Of a stretch of 6,262 nucleotides of DNA, positions 5,395 through 6,262 are shown piece after piece. Numbering within the stretch: the stretch's first letter is position 1; each line of letters opens with the position of its first letter. The notes under the pieces are model-generated. The model searched no databases, had not been told where the DNA came from, and saw nothing but the letters and a program-made list of their open reading frames with translations. Source of the stretch: Bacillus salipaludis (lineage in GTDB: Bacteria > Bacillota > Bacilli > Bacillales_B > DSM-18226). Where the stretch lies: the NCBI RefSeq assembly GCF_004358205.1, contig NZ_SMYO01000056.1:1-6262 (forward strand). The letters run 5' to 3'. The translations under genes and the position numbers were made by a program.

Positions 5395-5787
5395 ATGGGA
5401 TCCAATGGAAATTACTATCGTATTTTAGACGTACCCTATGATGCAACTTTTAGTGAAATAAAAGAAGCTTATCGAAAAAAAGTAAAAGAAGTACATCCAG
5501 ATAAAGAAAAAGGGAATGCTGAACAGTTCAAAAAAGTTAAAGAAGCATATGAAACTCTTAAAAATGGTGTAAAAAGAAAAAGGTATGACGATCTCCTTTT
5601 TAAAAATACTCATAACGTCACAGATAATCTAAAACAGGAAAATCCCGCTAAAACAAATCCTTACATAAATATAATAAAAATACAGAGGAAAAATCGCAAA
5701 CAGGCTAGCTTTTCACCTGTAATCATAAATGCAGCTCTTATTTTAATTGGAATTTTGGGAAATACTTATTTAAATAAAAAGAAATAA
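5395..5787 (+). CDS. Short J-domain (DnaJ-like) protein with C-terminal membrane anchor
   Basis: 130 residues from ATG 5395, with GAGGGTGG eight bases upstream. Residues 6-68 are a J domain: NYYRILDVPYDATFSEIKEAY, the HPD motif at 34-36 that stimulates the ATPase of DnaK-type Hsp70s, and helix III with FKKVKEAYETL (45-55) and RYDDL (63-67). The Gly/Phe region, the zinc-binding CxxCxGxG repeats and the substrate-binding domain of true DnaJ are all absent, so this is a class III J-protein. Residues 70-105 are polar and basic. Residues 106-126 are hydrophobic and end in KKK, giving a tail anchor with the J domain most likely in the cytoplasm. It would recruit DnaK to the membrane or to a bound partner; no client is suggested by the neighbours, which are repeats and remnants. 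It looks intact and transcribed alone. Confidence 0.85.
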   Translation: MGSNGNYYRILDVPYDATFSEIKEAYRKKVKEVHPDKEKGNAEQFKKVKEAYETLKNGVKRKRYDDLLFKNTHNVTDNLKQENPAKTNPYINIIKIQRKNRKQASFSPVIINAALILIGILGNTYLNKKK

Positions 5788-5818
5788 TAAAAAATTAAAA
5801 TGAAAACAGGATCAATGA

Positions 5819-5887
5819 ACAATCACACAATACGATGACCTAGAGGGAAATCGAAGTAGTGGAACTGGTTTTGCAAGGAAAAAGTAA
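5819..5887 (+). pseudogene. Possible coding remnant after the J-domain gene
   Basis: After TGA 5816-5818 a 22-codon frame reads TITQYDDLEGNRSSGTGFARKK to TAA 5885-5887, with no start. QYDDL recalls the RYDDL at the end of the adjacent J domain, so it might be the tail of a lost related gene. This is weak evidence and chance is possible. Confidence 0.15.
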
Positions 5888-5949
5888 TTAATAAATCGGA
5901 GTGCATTGTTTTTAAGGGAATGTACGGTCAAAAACTATATTTCTAGTAT

Positions 5950-6011
5950 TCGAGGGTCAGTCCTCCAGTGGTGTAAAACGTTACAACAGTGGGGGACTGA
6001 CCCTGATTTTT
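5950..6011 (+). repeat. Dispersed hairpin repeat, copy 2, acting as terminator
   Basis: Same element as copy 1 and in the same orientation. The stem is 5954-5967 with 5990-6003, with one C-to-T change at 5964 that leaves a G-T wobble, and another change at 6004 that also stays a wobble. An inner TGGTGTAA/TTACAACA stem follows, then five Ts (6007-6011). In the inner stem T5972-A5985 forms a pair where copy 1 has A-A, while copy 1 pairs better one step out. It probably ends transcription from the J-domain gene. Confidence 0.87.
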
Positions 6012-6094
6012 ATGTGAATTAAATAAGCCTTATCCAGAAAGTAAGATTGCAACGTATTACAATGATTATAAGGGGCTTGATTACAAGAACCATT

Positions 6095-6120
6095 GGACTG
6101 CTGTTTCGGCAGTCCTTTTT
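6095..6120 (+). terminator. Rho-independent terminator, 5' exon of the right-hand intron
   Basis: GGACTGC (6095-6101) pairs with GCAGTCC (6109-6115) around a seven-base loop, followed by exactly five Ts (6116-6120). The sequence just left (about 6020-6094) has an open frame reading KPYPESKIATYYNDYKGLDY that may be the end of the gene this hairpin served, but it has no start here. The T-run is directly joined to the intron. Confidence 0.85.
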
Positions 6121-6262
6121 GTGCGACGGGCAGTCGCATGGAGTGTTGATCTGTCGACACTCTTCTTTTCATTATCTGACAGAGACGTCATCTCGGTGAA
6201 ACGACTGGTTGATGATGATGATACTGAATCCCAGATGGTGAAAGTCCATCTCCGAGGAGACT
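6121..6262 (+). mobile_element. Group II intron, 5' end (start of domain I, cut by window edge)
   Basis: The intron begins GTGCGACGGG, matching the GTGCG(A/C) 5' end of bacterial group II introns. The next 140 bases fold into successive hairpins as domain I does: TGCGAC/GTCGCA (6122-6127, 6133-6138), GAGTGT/ACACTC (6141-6146, 6157-6162), and AGATGG/CCATCT (6233-6238, 6246-6251) around TGAAAGT, a loop common in these introns. CTCGG (6192-6196) can pair with CCGAG (6252-6256). Insertion immediately after a terminator T-run is the hallmark of class IIC introns. Domain boundaries are read by eye. The rest, including any maturase, lies to the right. Confidence 0.8.

Noticed and set aside
5425..5613. 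Minus-strand Phe-rich frame
   Set aside because: Shadow of the Lys-rich J-domain coding strand.
5981..6172. Minus-strand frame across hairpin copy 2 and the intron edge
   Set aside because: It spans a repeat, a terminator and intron RNA, with no family resemblance.
6209..6221. GATGATGATGAT short tandem repeat
   Set aside because: Four triplets within intron domain I; too short to mean anything by itself.
1..6262. CRISPR array, tRNA, rRNA or replication origin
   Set aside because: No regularly spaced repeats, cloverleaf ends, rRNA-like stretches or DnaA-box/iteron clusters were seen.

Overview
The window suggests a low-GC, Gram-positive, spore-forming-type organism of the Bacillus group. 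The reasons are the AT-rich sequence, strong AGGAGG-like ribosome sites, T-tailed terminators, and fragments that read like Bacillaceae proteins (YczE-type membrane protein, MarR regulator, DJ-1/PfpI protein, short J-domain protein). This is accessory, decaying DNA. Only four protein genes look intact, and they sit among broken gene ends, repeats and two group II intron ends.

Layout. 1-146: 3' end of a group II intron, with the last residues of its reverse transcriptase/maturase, domain V and domain VI, running to the right. 147-942: a yczE-like gene (minus strand) that has lost its N-terminal part, abutting the 3' end of a small DUF4362-like gene (plus strand). 943-1806: mostly non-coding, holding one good terminator, two short doubtful ORFs and a start-less open frame. 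1807-2297: a marR-family regulator with its own terminator. 2298-2556: a promoter region with two matching palindromes placed around the -35 and the start point. 2557-3918: a 453-residue membrane-anchored protein with one complete and one apparently degenerate DJ-1/PfpI-like domain. 4048-4539: a small multi-pass membrane protein. 4536-4815: frameshifted C-terminal remnant of a quinone-oxidoreductase-type (MDR) dehydrogenase. 4828-4890 and 5950-6011: two copies of the same terminator-like hairpin, 57 of 62 bases identical. 4941-5102: small charged ORF, perhaps a remnant. 5395-5787: short J-domain protein with a C-terminal membrane anchor. 6095-6120: terminator, followed at 6121 by the 5' end of a second group II intron that leaves the window.

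How the genes may work together. The most coherent unit is marR, membrane DJ-1 protein, membrane protein and MDR remnant. A MarR-type repressor with palindromes at its own promoter and at the next promoter, followed by DJ-1-like and oxidoreductase genes, would fit a small-molecule (quinone, aldehyde or nitro-compound) stress response. That is inference from family context; no ligand can be read from the sequence. The introns and hairpins mark the region as a target for insertion: the right-hand intron begins exactly at the end of a terminator T-run, which is the known insertion habit of group IIC introns.
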